A stretch of DNA of 64,000 nt from Diospyros lotus (GCF_014633365.1 NC_068338.1:11294616-11358615); one strand, 5' to 3'. Shown: positions 43,079-55,873, counted from the stretch's first letter. The notes: generated by a model not told the origin, from the letters alone. Numbers and translations are program-made.

Positions 43079-45838
43079 CCCCGGACCGGCTTAAGTGGCG
43101 GGGCTGCAAGTGGACACCACCCCAGAGGCCTTGAGATTTAGTATTGTTTCCGATGTGGACGTGGATTCCCAGGATGGTGTTGATCATCATGTGGCCATGA
43201 TTTGTGTTAACGCGATCCGGAAGCTTCTGAGTGGGAACGTAATGATGACGGGGTGATTCCCGGGTTCATGCATTGATGTTTTCCCATCTTAAGTTAGGAC
43301 CGTGTTATGCCAATGTGTCAATGTGGTTGTGTTTCCTTGAGAGAGATTGCATTTTCCTCGGTTAGGGTTAAGTGTTATGTGGGTTTCTCTTGGGCTGGGA
43401 TTTGTCATGATATTTCAGTTGTTTCATGTCTTGCATACATTCATGGAAATATTTTGAACTCTCACTTAGATGATTCAACATCTTATTTTGGACTTTGTTC
43501 CTAGAATATTCTAACATTCCAGGTGAAAGCAGCGGTGCTAAAGGGAAAGGAATTGCTGAGGATTGACGGCAACTTGTAGGTGGATCATAGCATGTCTTTT
43601 GGATTATTATGTATTTTATTTTGATGATATGATGTTAAACGATGGTATGATTTTAGTGTTATGAAGAAAATGATTTTGATTATGTACCATATCAGGTTTC
43701 GATTTAGCTTCCACATTTATGATGATATTACCTGTCTTTGCTTGATGATTATAAGTTTGATGTGCTAAGAAGGTGATACGGGATTGTCGGGAAATGATTT
43801 ATATTATTTATTTGTGGAAAAAAAATATATTCCTAAAATCCTCGAGTTATTTAACCCCCCTCGAAAAGAGTAGGGTGTTACAATAAGGGTCGTTATGGAA
43901 TTTTTGGGGACTCATCGGGCTTCATGGAAAGTCCTAAAAGAGGTTTAGAAAATCAAAGGGGATAAAGTGAAAAAAAATGAAATTGAGGAAGGTGAGGCAG
44001 CCATGGCCATCGGCCACCACTACCATCACCAGCCAAGCTCCGACTGACGCCATTATGGCCATCTGAGGGCATGAGCGTGGGCCCCACGTCATGGGGAGTT
44101 GATTGGACAGGTCATGGGTCAAAGATTTGCCAGGTATGGTTGAGACCGAGCAGCGTACGATAGGGTATGGCCACGGCTATCGAAAAATCGGGAAGGGATT
44201 TTCGTGATAAATCATCACGATTTGATGTAGGGTAAGGCCTTATTAGGCATACAAGATGTCGATTTGACTAGATATGGTGCGATTAAGCTTCGAAAACAGG
44301 TATAAATAGGGGTTTTGGAAGTGGCCAAATGCATCAAATTAAACATCGAATTTCTCTCATTTGGAAGTGAATCGAGAGTCTTGGATAAGGGGCTTTTGAT
44401 CTTGAGGGTGTGAGGTTCTTTTCTGGAGAGTTTGGTGTGGTTTTGAGGTGATTTGAAGGGTATTCGAAGGTGGCTGAAAACGCGAAGCGGTGGCCAGGAC
44501 CGGACTATTTCTTGGCATTTTGGAGTGCTTTCGATAGTTGGTTCAGGCAAAGAGGGGTGCATGATGATCGATTGGTCTAGGGCTTCAACTAGGTGAAGTC
44601 AGATTTTTTTTCCGATCGTTGGAGAAGACGACGCGCATGGCATACACGCGCGGTTCCAAGTGCACAGTTCAAGGGCCAGCGTGTGGGGGCGCATGCCAAG
44701 TTTTTTTTTTTTTTTTTCTTAGAAAATTATTTTAGGATTAATGGTGGAGAAAAATTTATGAAATTATGTGTGGAGGTAGTTATTTTTAATTTATGGAGAG
44801 GAAAATGGGAGAAAAATAGAGAAAAATAAAAAAAAATTGGATAAATTTAGAAAATTCAGAAATATTGATTTTATGGGTGTTTAATGATCATGAGGAAATT
44901 TGGTTATATGATTTGGAGGATTTCACGATTTTTTGAGAATGACACGTACTTCGAGAAAATTTGAAAAATGAGATTAAGGTAAGTGGTACTATTCAACTGG
45001 ATTTAGTTTTATGAAAAAAAGCTTGGTTTGTAAGTGGTTCAACCCAAAAAAACCCAGTTTCATGCAAACATCTGTTAACATGTTGTCATGTCTTGGTATG
45101 TTATGCATCACGTAGAGTGCATTTACATTTTATAATGATGAAATATGCATATGTGCATGATGAGATTTTTGGTCATAATTCGCACGGGTTTGGGATTAGG
45201 GACCGACGTCGTTGCTTTGCCAAGGGTGCATCCATACACCTCGGTCTGGCAGGGAGACTGTAAAAATGGCGGGCAACAGTTGGTTGCGGTCGACCCAAAC
45301 ATAGGGTAATGATGATATGTTGCATTGCATACACACATGTGCATTAGATGATGTACTTTTACTTAGATGATTCAGCATCTAACGCGGTCTTTTGCCCTGC
45401 CCTTGGAATATTCAAACGTTCCAGATGAGGTTTGCAGGGAGGGCACAAAAATGGTTGAGATGTAACGGCCCAAGGCGTCATGGATTTGATAAAGTTATTT
45501 ATACATTTTGCTTCAACATGAAGATCCAAATATGTACCAATCTTGTTATATTTTCAGTCATGTTGAGAACTTATGTTTCATTGATAAATCGTTTTGTATT
45601 ATGAATGATGATTAAGGAATGGTTTTGTAATGTCATTATGATTTAATGTTTAGGTTCGATTCTTGCTTCCGTTTTGATGAATACCTAGCCTAGCATATAT
45701 AATGTATGAGAAAGCTAATGTTAGGTAGGTAGAAGGGAAATTTTGGAGTTTATATCATGATGAGTTATTTAAAAAAAAAAAAAATATGGACAAAATTTCC
45801 TAAGTGATAATATGCCCGAGAAAATGGGGTGTTACAGT

Positions 45839-45849
45839 TGGTATCAGAG
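45839..45849 (+). promoter_or_regulatory. Primer-binding site of the Tekay-like element
   Basis: TGGTATCAGAG, two bases after the 5' LTR. Confidence 0.88.
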
Positions 45850-47937
45850 TGAACTAAGTAGAAAACTTAGCAGTGGCTTGAGGAAATTGAAAATTAGGAG
45901 ACTTAAGGTTTCTACTTAAAGAAAATTCTAATAGGCTTTTGATGAAATGTCAGGATAGCGAGAAATGCACCTGAGCAAGTACTGAAAGACCATTGGGCTA
46001 ACAGAATCAACTCAAGGGAGCTAAATCCTGAAGAGAGCATTTACAAGTTTCTAGCAAAAATGGAAGACATAATTGAGGATGTCCCACCCAGTTAGCGATA
46101 ATACCTCGATTTAGTTCCCTTTCAGATCGATTTTCTAATCGGTGTTTTGGAAGCAAAACTGAAAACGTTTGCTGAGTGGGTTAGGCAGGAGGAAGACTTC
46201 GATGTATTTTTCTATTTTTGTGAAAGACTTCGTCACTTGTTAGACGAAATATATGAGGAAGTGATAGAAGCAGAACCAATGGAAAAAAAAAAAAATGGAA
46301 GACCTTAGTGAGGATGAGGAACATGTAATAGAAGTAGAAGTTGAAAACAACCCTCCTGAATTCGAGTACATCAATTCTGACAATGAGAACTTAGAAGAGT
46401 CTCAAAATGAACTCAGAGGACCTATTCTTGAGTCCGAAGATGAGGTGAGTGCATGGATTTGGAGGTCCGCAGGACCTAAGGATATGTAGGTTTTATTAGT
46501 TTTGTTAGATGTTGTACTAATAAGTGGTGATCTAATCATGATATTTTTTGAATTTATAAGAAACATGCATCACCATTCGAATTTATGATGAGCTATTTAA
46601 ATTTAGCTTGGTGGATGTTAAATTTTCAACGTCTAACCAAGAAAGCATGCTTTCAGATAGTAAACACTCAGCGAGCTTATACACTAAAACCTATGACTCT
46701 AAATCCCCAAAAAGGTACTGAAGGACGTACCAATGACGTTCCCGAAAGTAGTTCAAGCCAGGAAAAGAGAGTGAACAGTAATCGATTAGACCAAATTGAA
46801 AGGATTATGGGAAGCATGGCAAGGGTCATGTAAGGAATGCAAACCTCTTGTATGTTGGACCTATATCGCTGAAAAAATCCACCTGTCTTCCAAGGAAAAT
46901 TAGGAGTGTATCCCAGAGAGAGAGAATTCTGGATCGAGTAGACCAAGAAGTTGCTCGACCATCTTCACTATGGTGAGGACGAGAAGGTCAACTATGCAAC
47001 TTTTATGTTGCAAGAAGAAGCGGACAGGTGGTGGAATGGAGCAAAGAGGGCAATGACCACCCAAGCACAAGTAGGACCACAATACATCAGTTGTGAGAGA
47101 TTCAAGGAGCTGTTCAATGAGAAATAATTTCCCCTCAGCCTGAGAATGGAAAAAGAAAGAGAGTTCATGGAATTGAAGCAAACGGGAGACATGACCGTGG
47201 CATAGTACGAAGACGCCTTCACTCAACTAATTAAGTACATGCTGATATATGAGTCAGACAAGAGAATCAAGGCATATAAGTTTCTGGGAGGATTAAAGTT
47301 AAGGATTCAAAAGGCCCTCAGTAACATAAGTGCTCGATTTTATGCTAAGGTGGTGCTGCAAGCGATGACTGTTGTTGTACTTTTTGTACATTAGTTTTAA
47401 TGATGAAAAACATATATTGGTTTAATCCCTAAGTCATCAGTCAAGTGTGTGGTTTTCAATATATATCAATTTCAATATCATGTATCATTTTGTGAAAATG
47501 AAAACCCTGTTTTGACTAAGTCTGGAAGGTTAGCACCTTATAAGGAGACATATAAGAAAGAGTTTTCTTTTTGAAAAACTATCTCTCGGTAATTTGATAT
47601 CTAACATTCATTAGTGCTAAAACTATTTTTAATGAATTTTTCATCAAATAGAAAGTATATATTTTGGAGGTGGTTAAATTGCAAAATTGTAAATTTGTAC
47701 TAAAACCCAAAATATACTTTCTTATTGTTTTGGATTTTGATTTTCTAGATATTTTTATTGAATCCAAATAGGGGTACTTCGTTATTTACATTTATGTATT
47801 AAAGTAAATAGAGGTAAAATATAAATAAAATAAAATGAGGACGTTTAAAGAAATGTAAATAAGCTGTGATGTATACATGCTGTGGATTGTATTTTCAAGC
47901 AAATCAATCTGAATATTTGTCATGTTTCTATGCATGT

Positions 47938-48463
47938 TTCGAAACCCCTTTGAAAAGGTTTTCAATGTTTTCAAGTGCATATGATATTTCGAAACATCTA
48001 TGTATTAGCATTTGTTTCAGGTTTTGAACTATGTTTCGAAACCTATATATCATGTTTCGAAACCTCATTTCCAGAGAGGTGTGTTTCGAAACATATGATG
48101 GTATGTTTCGAAACCTCATTTCCAGAGAGGTAGGTTTCGAAACCTATGATAGTATATTTCGAAACCTATGTCTCTATCAACAGAGATCCGAGATGCTTTT
48201 TGCTTTGCATCTTTAATATTTATCTAAAAGCTTCTAAAACATTTTTTTAATGCATTCTCCATGGCTTGCAAAATTCAAATTCAAATTTGAAGTGGAGATC
48301 ATTATTATGTGTTAGTGGGGAATAGATTATGTCTCCCACTCATTGTTGTCTCTTGGTGCATATCCAGTTGTAAAGGCTGTATGTTTCGAAACATGTTATG
48401 TATGTTTCGAAACCTATGTGTAAATTTGTGATGTTTCAAAACCTGTTATGTATGTTTCGAAAC
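47938..48463. repeat. Array 1 of TTTCGAAAC words
   Basis: Eleven exact TTTCGAAAC words and one TTTCAAAAC in 526 bases. Two copies of a longer unit (CCTCATTTCCAGAGAGGT) lie between words at about 48,063-48,130. Confidence 0.93.
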
Positions 48464-49384
48464 CTACTTTTTTGTCTTGTCTCAACAGCTATAAAACGGC
48501 TAGATTTCTATCTTTTGGTATAAATAGCAAGCATTTTAAGACAAGAAGAGATTGATTGAGAGACAACAAGCAAGAACAAGTGAGCACACACCAGAGACAC
48601 ACACTCAAGCATAAGAGGTGATTAAAATGTTTGATTGAGCTTTCAAGAAGATCTACACACATCCTATTCTCGTGCATTGTAAGTGTGAAAAGGAGAAGCA
48701 AGTTGAAATCCGAAGTCTCATCCTTCTTGCTCTCCTCACCTCAAGTTAAGAGGTTTGTACAACCATGTGGTAAGGCATTTATTGCTCATTGGGTTGTAAA
48801 AGATAAAACGTTTATTATCTTGTAAATGTTGTAAAGTTTGAGTTTAGACTAAAACTCATTATGGTGTAAAGGTTTGAGTTGAGCCTAAAACTCATTGTGT
48901 CAAAGGTTTGAGTTTAGCCCTAAAACTCACTTGGTGTAAGGTTTGAGTTAAGCCCGTAAAAACTCACTTAGTGCTAGGTTTGAGTTGAGCCCGTAAAAAC
49001 TCACATTGTAAGGTTTTGGGGTGAACCATGGTAAAACCCTTGTTGTGGTTGATCACTAGTAAAAGTGATTGGGATTGCAAATCCTTCAAGTGGGTAAGCT
49101 TGAAGGTAGTGGAGTAGGCGGGTGCCGAACCACTATATATCTTGTGTGCAATTGTTCTTTACCTTTTGCTTATCATTATTGCCTATTGCACATGTTTTCA
49201 TAAGTTTAGTTATTAAAGGCTAAAACAGTTTTCTTGTGTATAAGTTTATACACATTCATAGAAAACATATCTTTGATATACAAACATCTTTGGTATACTC
49301 TTAAATATATAAATCATCTATTTCAAAGATCGTTATTTTGAAATACTAGGTAAAGGATTTCGAATCAAGCAAAACAATGAAGTA

Positions 49385-49516
49385 GATTTTGAAACATACA
49401 TTTCATATTTCGAAACTTGTAAAACAATGAGGTATATTTCGAAACATATATAGTAGGTTTCGAAACCTACTTAACAGAAAGTCTTATTTCAAAACATAAG
49501 CTTTATATTTCGAAAC
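49385..49516. repeat. Array 2 of TTTCGAAAC words in the same LTR
   Basis: Four exact words and two variants in 132 bases, near the 3' end of the LTR, about 900 bases after array 1. Confidence 0.9.
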
Positions 49517-49972
49517 CTAGTGTTTTGCCATCCATCAAAGTTTATAAAGTATCAAAAATTTATTCAAACCCAATTCACCCCCCTCTTGGGATATATTTGC
49601 CATCATTAGGAACCAACAATGACTACTGAGGCTAATTTGGATTGGATCGACTCCATCCAGGGAACAAGTCAGTAAGCCTCCAATACTAAGCCAAGTATAG
49701 GAAAAAAGTTAGATTCCAAAAAACCCCAGTTTAAGCCCAGTAAACCCTACGTGAAATGTAACAAATAACACACTGCAAGGCTTTGCAAGCAAGGGATGAG
49801 CGGCTGCTACAACTGTGGGGATGAAGGACACCTCAACCAAGATTGCCCAAAGAAAAGATCAATTTGCTTCAACTGCCACCAACTGGGGCATTTGTCAAGA
49901 GATTGCCCAAAACTAAGACCGATAGGGCTGTTTCAAAGGCCAGCGTTGAATTCAGGAGTTTAACAAGGGAGA

Positions 49973-52900
49973 GTGTTCAATTTGACACGTCAGGACATAG
50001 ATGAGGATTCGACCATCATTCAAGGTACCATGTTTATCTCTAGTTTCCCTATGTATGTTTTGATAGACTCGGGAGCAAATCATTCATTTATTTCACATGC
50101 CTTAGCCAAAGTACTAGGAGAAGAATCGAAAAATTTGAATTGTCGAATGATTGTAGCAACCCTTATGGGGAAGTCTCTAGAAACCTCGTTAGGGTATAAG
50201 GGTAAGAAAATTCAAATAGGGAAAACAAAGTTCTTGCTGGATTTAATTCTTCTTGAATTTCGAGATTTTGATATAATTCTAAGAATGGACTTCCTAACCA
50301 AGTATGATGCCATGATGGATTGTAAGGCTAAAGTAGTTAGTCTCAAGAATGGAGACTCGATTATTAAATTTTGGGGTCAAGGTAGGATAAACGAGAAGAA
50401 ATGGGTCTCAACTCTAAAGGTAAATAAAATGTTGTGAAAGGGAGCTTATGGATATTTAGCTCACATTCAAGAGAAGATAGAAGCCCCTGTAGAAATAAAA
50501 GACGTGATAAATGTCAAAGAATTTGAAGATGCGTTTCCCGAGGAATTACAAGGATTGCCCCCACAGCGAGAAGTTGAGTTTTTGATAGAAATTGTGCCTA
50601 GGGCAAGTCCCATCTCCATACCACCCTATAAGATGGCTCTCGTATAATTAAGAGAATTAAAGTCCAGCTTAAGGAATTATTGGATAAAGGATTCATTAGA
50701 CCTAGTATATCACCCTAGGGAGCATCGATCCTTTTGGTTAAGAAGAAAGATGGGAGTTTAAGAATGTGTGTAGACTATCAACAGTTAAATAAAGTAACCA
50801 TCAAGAATAAATACTCGCTTTTGAGAATTGAGGAATTATTTGATCAATTGCAAGGTGCAATGGTCTTTTCCAAGATTAACCTAAGATCAGGGTACTATCA
50901 ATTGAGGATCAAAGCCAATGATGTACCCAAGACAGCTTTTTGATCTCGGTACGGTCATTACGAATTCCTAGTTATACCCTTTGGATTAACCAATGCTCCA
51001 ACGACATTTATGGATACAATGAACCGAGTATTTAAGCAATATTTGGATAAGTTTGTGATCGTATTCATAGATGACATCTTAGTTTACTCACCTTCGGAGG
51101 ATGAGCACGAGAGTCACTTGAAAATCGTACTTTAAACATTGAGGGAGCATAAGTTGTATGCCAAGTTTACCAAGTGTGAATTTTGGCTAAGTCAAGTGGC
51201 ATTTTTGGGGCACATTATATCAGTTGAGGGAATATCAGTTGATTCGGCAAAATTGACAATAGTAAGAGAATGAAACCAGCCTAGCACAGTTACCGAAATT
51301 AAAAGTTTTCTAGGGTTGGTTGGTTATTATAGAAAATTCATTGAAGGATTCTAGAAGATTGCATCATCCCTTACTAAACTAACTCAAAAAGGTGTTAAGT
51401 TCGATTAGAACAAACGATGCGAGAGGAGCTTTCAGACGTTTAAGGAAAGACTCACAACTGCTTTAGTTTTAGCCATGCCAAATGGATCCGGAGGTTATAA
51501 GGTGTACACTAACGCCGCAAAAAATGGATTGGGATGCGTACTAATGCAGTATGAAAAAGTAATCGCCTATGGGTCTCGACAATTAAAGAGGTATGAACAA
51601 AATTACCCGACCCACAATTTAGAATTAGTTGTTGTAGTGTTCGACTTGAAAGTTTGGAGACACTACTTGTATGGTGAGAAGTTTGAAATCTTCACCGATT
51701 ATAAGAGTTTACAGTAAGTGTTCTCCCAAAAAGATGTTAACATGAGACAACGCCAATGGATGGAATTCTTAAAAGATTATGATTGTGACATCCAGTATCA
51801 CCCCGATAAAGCTAATGTTATGGACGATGCCCTAAGTAGAAAGGAACCTGTGTGTATGGTGGGAATAATGATGTCTGAGTGAAAGTTAGTTGAAGCTTTC
51901 AGCCTAATGACAGTAGGAGCTACTCCAAAAGGAAATTCAGCCTACGTAGCCAGTCTCACCATCTAGTCAGATTTAATAGAGCAGATACGACAAGCTCTTC
52001 TTGAAGATCACAGAGTAGAATTATAGGTTAACAACCAAGGCCAGGTAAAGACCTCGAAATTTGAATTAAGAGATGATATACTTCGACTTCAGGGAAGAAT
52101 ATATGTGCCTCAAATGAAGGAATTAAGAGAAGCGATCTTGAAAGAAGTTCATTGATCTAGATATTCGATCCATCCTGGAGGTACTAAGATTTAAAGACTG
52201 TGTATTGGTGGGATGGAATGAAAAAGAGCATTGCAAGATATGTTTGACAGTGTGATACATTCCAGAGGATAAAGATCGAGCATCAAAGACTAGGCGAAAG
52301 TCTGCAACCATTAGAAATTCCAGAATGGAAATAGGAGCATATCACCATGGATTTCATAACGGGGTTACCAAGAAGCCCTAAGGGAAATGATGCCATATGG
52401 GTGATTGTTGACAGATTAACCAAATCTACTCATTTTTTGACTATGAAGGTAAGTCAGTCTATAAATAAGCTTGCCCAATAGTACGTCAACAAAATTGTTA
52501 GACTACATGGGGTACTAGTAAGCATTGTCACAGACCATGATCCAAGGTTCACTTCAAGGTTTTGGGGTAGTCTGCAAAAGTGTTTAGGCACACAGCTTAG
52601 ATTAAGTACGACCTATCATCCCTAAACTGATGGTCAATCAGAAAAGACCATTCAAACCTTAGAAGATATGTTGAGAGCATGTACTCTAGAATTTTTGAGA
52701 AGTTGGGAAGAACACCTACCCCTAGTGGAGTTTGCCTATAATAATAGCCATCACAGTAGTATTGGTATAGCTGCCTATGAGGCATTATAGGGACGCAGGT
52801 ACAGGTCCCCGGTATGTTGGACCAAAGTTAGAGAACGACAAATATTAGGTCCCGAGATATTCATATAACTACCAAAAAGATAAAGACTATATAGGAAAGA

Positions 52901-53413
52901 ATCAAAGAGGCTCAAAGTCGTCAAAAATCTTATGCTGATGACAGGCGAAGAGATTTAGAATTTCAAGTCGGCGATAAAGTATACTTAAAGTTATCCCCTC
53001 TAAGGATGACAACTTGGAGCCACAAGAAGGGTAAGTTGAGTCCCAGATATATTGGCCCATACGATATCATAAAAAAAATCAGATCAGTTGCTTATCGACT
53101 CGCTCTGCCTATGGCTCTATCTAATTTGCACAATGCTTTCCACGTGCTGCAGCTTCGAAAGCATGAGCTAGATCCACCTCAAGTAATGTTGACAGAAGCC
53201 GCCAAAGTGCAAGAGAATCTTTCCTATCTCGAGAGACCGGTCAAAATTTTGGATCATAGAGATCAAGTATTGAGGAACAAATCAATTCCACTAGTTCAAG
53301 TGTTGTGGAAAAATCCAGCAAGCGAGGAGTTAACGTGGGAACGAGAAGCGGATATGAGAAGTAATTTTTCATTTTTGTTCGAAGAGTCAGTAGATAGAAT
53401 GGATGTGGAATGA
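49973..53413 (+). pseudogene. Tekay-like pol: protease, reverse transcriptase, RNase H, integrase, tail
   Basis: Nearly the whole pol can be followed but is cut by more than twenty stops and a few frame changes. The protease (frame 49,973-50,437) has VLIDSGANHSFIS. Reverse transcriptase spans about 50,640-51,130 with [26 protein letters not shown] and an intact IDDILVYS box. RNase H is at about 51,475-51,860. The integrase follows but is heavily decayed. The C-terminal frame (53,006-53,413) has GKLSPRYIGPYDI and a chromodomain-like end. Many stops stand where the family has CAG/CAA, CGA or TGG codons, the pattern left by loss of methylated cytosines. Confidence 0.88.
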
Positions 53414-53439
53414 ACAAATTTCGAGGAAAATTTTTTTAT

Positions 53440-53451
53440 AAAAGGGGAGAA
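53440..53451 (+). promoter_or_regulatory. Polypurine tract of the Tekay-like element
   Basis: AAAAGGGGAGAA-like run directly before the 3' LTR. Confidence 0.8.
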
Positions 53452-55873
53452 TGTAATATCCCAAATCAAAATGAATAAATATATCATTATTTCATGAAAT
53501 ATTGCGTATTTGGTGACAATAAAAGAACCTAGGAGACAGTTTAAGGGTACCAAAGAGCTGAATCGATAGAAGGGAATAACCCGGGATGCGCATGTTTTAA
53601 AGGAAAAAGATATCCATAGCAAGCATAATAAAATAAGATTTTTAGCGTCAAAAGAAATCGAATCAGAGACTATTTTCGATAAAAATTCGAAGTAGCCTAG
53701 AAAATCGAATTAGCCTAAGAGACTTTCAAGGAGTCAACGGAATCTCGAGAAAAGCTAAATTTTGCATAAGGAACAACCCTGAAGAGGGTTCGAGGTAAAA
53801 CGATCAAGTTTTCTATCAAGCCTGATTTTTCATAAGTTTCGAGCCTAAGCGTAATTTTTGAATTTTGGCCGAAAGTGGAAAAAAAAAAACTTGGAAAGCC
53901 TAATGTGATAGAGGAAGTTCTAAGGGTCGTTATGGAATTTTCTGGGACTCAACGGGCTTCATGGAAAGGCCTAAAGAGGTTTAGAAAATCAATTGGCTAA
54001 AGTGAAAAAGAAATTAAGGAGGGTGAGGCAGCCAAGGCCTACCATCACTAGCCAAGCTCCGGTCGGCGCCGTTATGGCCATTTGAGGGCATGAGCATGGG
54101 CCCCACATCATGGGGAGGTTATTGGATAGGTCATTGGTCAAAGATTGGCCGGGTATAGCCGAGATCGAGCAGCGTACGATGGGGTATGGCAGCAGCTATG
54201 GGAAAATCGAGGAGGGATTTTAGTGATAAATCATCACGATTTGATGCAGGGTAAGGCCTTATCAGGCATACAAGATGTCAATTTGACTAGGTATGGTGGG
54301 ATTAAGCTTTAAAAATGAGTATAAATAGGGATTTTGGAAATGGCTGAATGCATCAAAATTAAACTGCGGATTTCTCTCATTTGGAAGTGAATCGAGAGTC
54401 TTGGATAATGGGCTTTTGATCTCAAGGGTGTGAGGTTCATTTTTGGAGAGTTTGGTGCGGTTTCGAGGTGATTTGAAGGGGTATTCGAAGTGGCCGAAAA
54501 TGCGAAGCGACGGCCAAGACGGGACTATTTTTTTTAGCATTTTGGAGTGCTTTCGGTTGTTGGTTCGAGCCAAGAAGGGTGCCATGATGATCGATTGGTC
54601 GAGGGCTTCAAGTAGGTGAAGTCAGATTTTTTTCCCGATTGTCGACCGACTAGTAGATTGCCGAAAAAGACAACGCGCGTGGCATAAATGCGCGATTCCA
54701 CACGCACAGTTCATGCGCCAGTGGGTGGGGGAGCATGCCAGGTCAGTTTTGTTTTTTTAAATTTTTTTATTTTATTTAGAAAATTATTTTAGGATTAATG
54801 GTGGAGAAAAATTTTAGAAATTATGTGATAAGGTAGTTATTTTTAATTTATGGACAGGAAAAATGGGAGAAAATAAGGAAAATTTTGGATAAATTTGGAA
54901 AAATCAGAAATATTGATTTTATGGGTATTTTATGATCAGGAGGAAATTTGGTTATAGGATTTGGTGGATTTCATGACTTTTTTAGGATAACACGTACTTC
55001 GAGAAAATTTGAAAAGTGAGATTAAGGTAAGTGGTACTATTCAACTAGATTTAGTTTTATGAAAAAAGACTTGGTTTGTAAGTGGTTCAACCCAAAAAAC
55101 CCAGTTTCATGCAAACTTCTGTTAGCATGTTGTCATGTCTTGGTATATTATGCATCACGTAGAGTGCATTTACGTTTTCTTATGATGAAATATGCATATG
55201 TGCACAATGAGATCTTCGATCATACGTCGTATGAGTTTGGGATTAGGGACTGACATCGTTGCGTTGCCAAGGGTGCACCCAAACACCTCGATCTGGCAGG
55301 GAGACTGTAAAAATGGCGGGCAATAGTTGGGTGCGGTTGACCCAAACATAGAGTAATGATGATACGTTGCATCGCATACACACATTTGCATTAGATGATG
55401 TACTCTTACTTAGATGATTTAGCATCTAACGTGGGCTTTGCCCCTGAAATATTCAAACGTTCCAGATGGGATTTGCAGCGAGGGCAGGGAAATGGTTGAG
55501 ATGTAAGGGCCCAAGGTGTCATGGATTTGATAAAGTTATTTCTGCATTTTTCTTTAGCATGAAGATCCAAATGTGTACCAGTCTTGTTATATTTTCAGTC
55601 ATGTTGAGAACTTATGTTTCATTGATAAATCGTTTTGTATTATGAATGATGATTAAGGAATGGTTATGTAATGTCATTATGATTTAATGTTTAGGTTCAA
55701 TTCTTACTTCTGTTTTGATGAATACCCAGCCTAGCATATGTAATGTCTAAGGAAGCTAATGTTAGGTAGGTAGAAGGGAAATTTTGGAGTTTATATCATG
55801 ATGAGTTATTTAAAAAAAATATATAGCCAAAATTTCCTAAGGAATAACACGCCCGAGAAAGCGGGGTGTTATA
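53452..55873 (+). repeat. 3' LTR of the Tekay-like element
   Basis: TGTAATATCCC to GGGTGTTATA, 2,422 bp. The last bases are TTATA instead of TTACA, one change. It aligns with the pieces 38,734-39,207 and 43,883-45,836. Confidence 0.92.

Larger units (their letters stand above)
39208..43882 (+). repeat. Gypsy-type solo LTR nested in the Tekay 5' LTR
   Basis: Starts TGTAATACTCG and ends GGGTGTTACA, with a perfect ATAAG duplication (39,203-39,207 and 43,883-43,887). It holds a further SIRE-type LTR; without that it is about 3.1 kb. It has no primer site, gag or pol, so it is a solo LTR. Its ends are like those of the Tekay LTR, so it belongs to a related family. The 79- to 120-codon frames in it look like chance. 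Confidence 0.87.
38734..45836 (+). repeat. 5' LTR of the Tekay-like element (interrupted)
   Basis: Begins TGTAATATCCC and ends GTGTTACA. Taking out the insertion and one ATAAG copy leaves 2,423 bp, which aligns along its length with 53,452-55,873 with many substitutions, so this is an old element. Confidence 0.9.
47370..49618 (+). repeat. SIRE-type solo LTR in the Tekay gag
   Basis: TGTTGTTGTAC to GAACCAACA, 2,249 bp, flanked by ATGAC (47,365-47,369 and 49,619-49,623). The landmark GTGGAGTAGGCGGGTGCCGAACCAC is at about 49,110-49,132 (given here in two overlapping parts: GTGGAGTAGGCGG and GGGTGCCGAACCAC). AATTCACCCCCCTCTTGGG is near the end. It has five tandem 'GTTTGAGTT(G/T)AG(C)CC' units at about 48,835-49,010. 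Confidence 0.93.
45945..49965 (+). pseudogene. Tekay-like gag, interrupted by a solo LTR
   Basis: The first part (to 47,369) carries degraded gag: an acidic region (64-codon frame 46,295-46,489), then the capsid domain around 46,900-47,340 with LQEEADRWWNGA and the FMELKQ and AYKFLGGLK segments. Several in-frame stops interrupt it. After the LTR (47,370-49,618) and the repeated ATGAC, it goes on to two CCHC zinc knuckles, CYNCGDEGHLNQDC and CFNCHQLGHLSRDC, at about 49,805-49,910, with a third, damaged one before them. Gag packages the element RNA. Confidence 0.82.
38734..55873 (+). mobile_element. Ty3-gypsy Tekay/Del-like element with nested insertions
   Basis: Plus-strand gypsy element with 2.42-kb LTRs, a primer-binding site, gag with two zinc knuckles, protease, reverse transcriptase, RNase H, integrase and a polypurine tract, all broken. 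GTCAA stands on both sides (38,729-38,733 and 55,874-55,878). The long LTRs and the C-terminal segment after the integrase (a GKLSPRYIGPY core followed by a chromodomain-like end) fit the Tekay/Del group. Inside it are three solo LTRs at two places (39,208-43,882 holding 41,548-43,078; and 47,370-49,618). Without these it is about 10.2 kb, normal for the group. Confidence 0.9.

Noticed and set aside
44215..44562. 115-codon minus-strand frame, with a similar frame at 54,262-54,585
   Set aside because: The two frames are equivalent positions of the two Tekay LTRs, so the likeness reflects LTR identity and not protein conservation; each is on the strand opposite to the element.
47938..48463. CRISPR-like appearance of regularly recurring TTTCGAAAC words
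   Set aside because: Repeats are only about 9 bases, spacers vary widely, there are no cas genes, and the words lie inside a plant LTR.
47938..49516. Heat-shock elements in the LTR, as in heat-activated copia elements
   Set aside because: The words give TTCGAA with no two-base gap; a heat-shock element needs TTCnnGAA or GAAnnTTC units, which are not systematically present.
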